A stretch of 6,772 nucleotides of DNA from CAIXQW01 sp046049675 (GTDB lineage Bacteria > Bacteroidota > Bacteroidia > Chitinophagales > Chitinophagaceae): NCBI GenBank assembly GCA_046049675.1, contig JBJORA010000081.1, forward strand, positions 1-6,772, written 5' to 3'. This document shows positions 6,684-6,772 of the stretch, piece by piece. Position 1 is the first letter of the stretch. Every line of letters begins with the position of its first letter. A program made the translations under genes and the position numbers. The notes under the pieces were generated by a model that was given only the letters and a program-made list of their open reading frames with translations, ran no database searches and had not been told where the DNA came from.

Positions 6684-6772
6684 CTATTGTAATACTACAC
6701 GTTGTATAGCAGCTTTATCATCTAAGTTAGCACGAAGTACATAAGTACCTCTTGGTAAATCTCCTGTAGCAA
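6684..6772 (-). CDS. C-terminal end of a T9SS type A sorting-domain protein (partial)
   Basis: Reading the minus strand from the right edge gives 28 codons ending in TAG (complement of 6684-6686). The residues read DLPRGTYVLRANLDD, then KAAIQRVVLQ. The 'LP.GtY.lr......' turn followed by a final short strand with a basic residue (here QRVVLQ) is typical of the type A C-terminal sorting domain that directs proteins through the Bacteroidota type IX secretion system. The domain is cleaved at the cell surface. The rest of the gene, and so its function, lies outside the window. It faces the FAH-family gene tail to tail. Too short for a profile match, but the pattern is characteristic. Confidence 0.75.
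   Translation of the reverse strand, partial: ATGDLPRGTYVLRANLDDKAAIQRVVLQ

Noticed and set aside
6492..6692. 66-codon plus-strand frame over the end of the FAH-family gene
   Set aside because: It is an out-of-frame shadow; the FAH frame contains the TGTPAGV signature across the same bases.
1..6772. Mobile element, CRISPR array, tRNA/rRNA gene, or defence system
   Set aside because: I saw no transposase, terminal inverted repeats, regularly spaced direct repeats, tRNA-like cloverleaf or defence-type domain. Nearly all bases are accounted for by housekeeping genes.

Overview
The window reads as ordinary chromosomal DNA of a Bacteroidota bacterium, probably of the Chitinophagales/Sphingobacteriales type. 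The indications are a PF14121-like 'putative porin', a lipoprotein family typical of this phylum, the C-terminal tail of a type IX secretion (T9SS) cargo protein at the right edge, no Shine-Dalgarno sequences before the genes, and TAnnTTTG promoter boxes. The assignment to phylum is firm; the order-level guess is weak. The DNA is moderately AT-rich and almost fully coding, with no gene-free stretch longer than about 100 bases.

Layout, left to right, all on the plus strand except the last gene. (1) An ACP phosphodiesterase-like protein (9-581). (2) mnmA, the tRNA 2-thiouridylase (641-1741, GTG start), with a TAnnTTTG box immediately before the start codon. (3) One base after mnmA, a lipoprotein gene (1743-2483) broken by an in-frame TAA at codon 116. 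The reading frame continues intact for another 130 codons, so this looks like one gene with a single nonsense change. (4) After a 94-base gap with a small hairpin and a second TAnnTTTG box, a trimeric-type purine nucleoside phosphorylase (2578-3405). (5) Overlapping its stop by one base (TAGTG), a 673-residue outer-membrane putative porin (3405-5426). (6) After a 56-base gap, pth, peptidyl-tRNA hydrolase (5483-6064). (7) Six bases later, a FAHD1-like fumarylacetoacetate-hydrolase-family enzyme (6071-6679). (8) Convergent on the minus strand, the last 28 residues of a T9SS-sorted protein (stop at 6684-6686), cut by the window edge.

The genes do not form one pathway. mnmA and pth serve translation, and the phosphodiesterase acts on acyl carrier protein. 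The phosphorylase and porin look translationally coupled, which makes nucleoside uptake plus salvage a reasonable but unproved idea. The FAH-family enzyme probably handles acylpyruvates or oxaloacetate. I see no mobile element, CRISPR array, RNA gene or defence system, and no previously undescribed system. The points most worth checking are the interrupted lipoprotein, an Asp in the phosphorylase where the human enzyme has its base-selecting Asn243, and promoter boxes so close to the start codons that the transcripts should be leaderless or nearly so.
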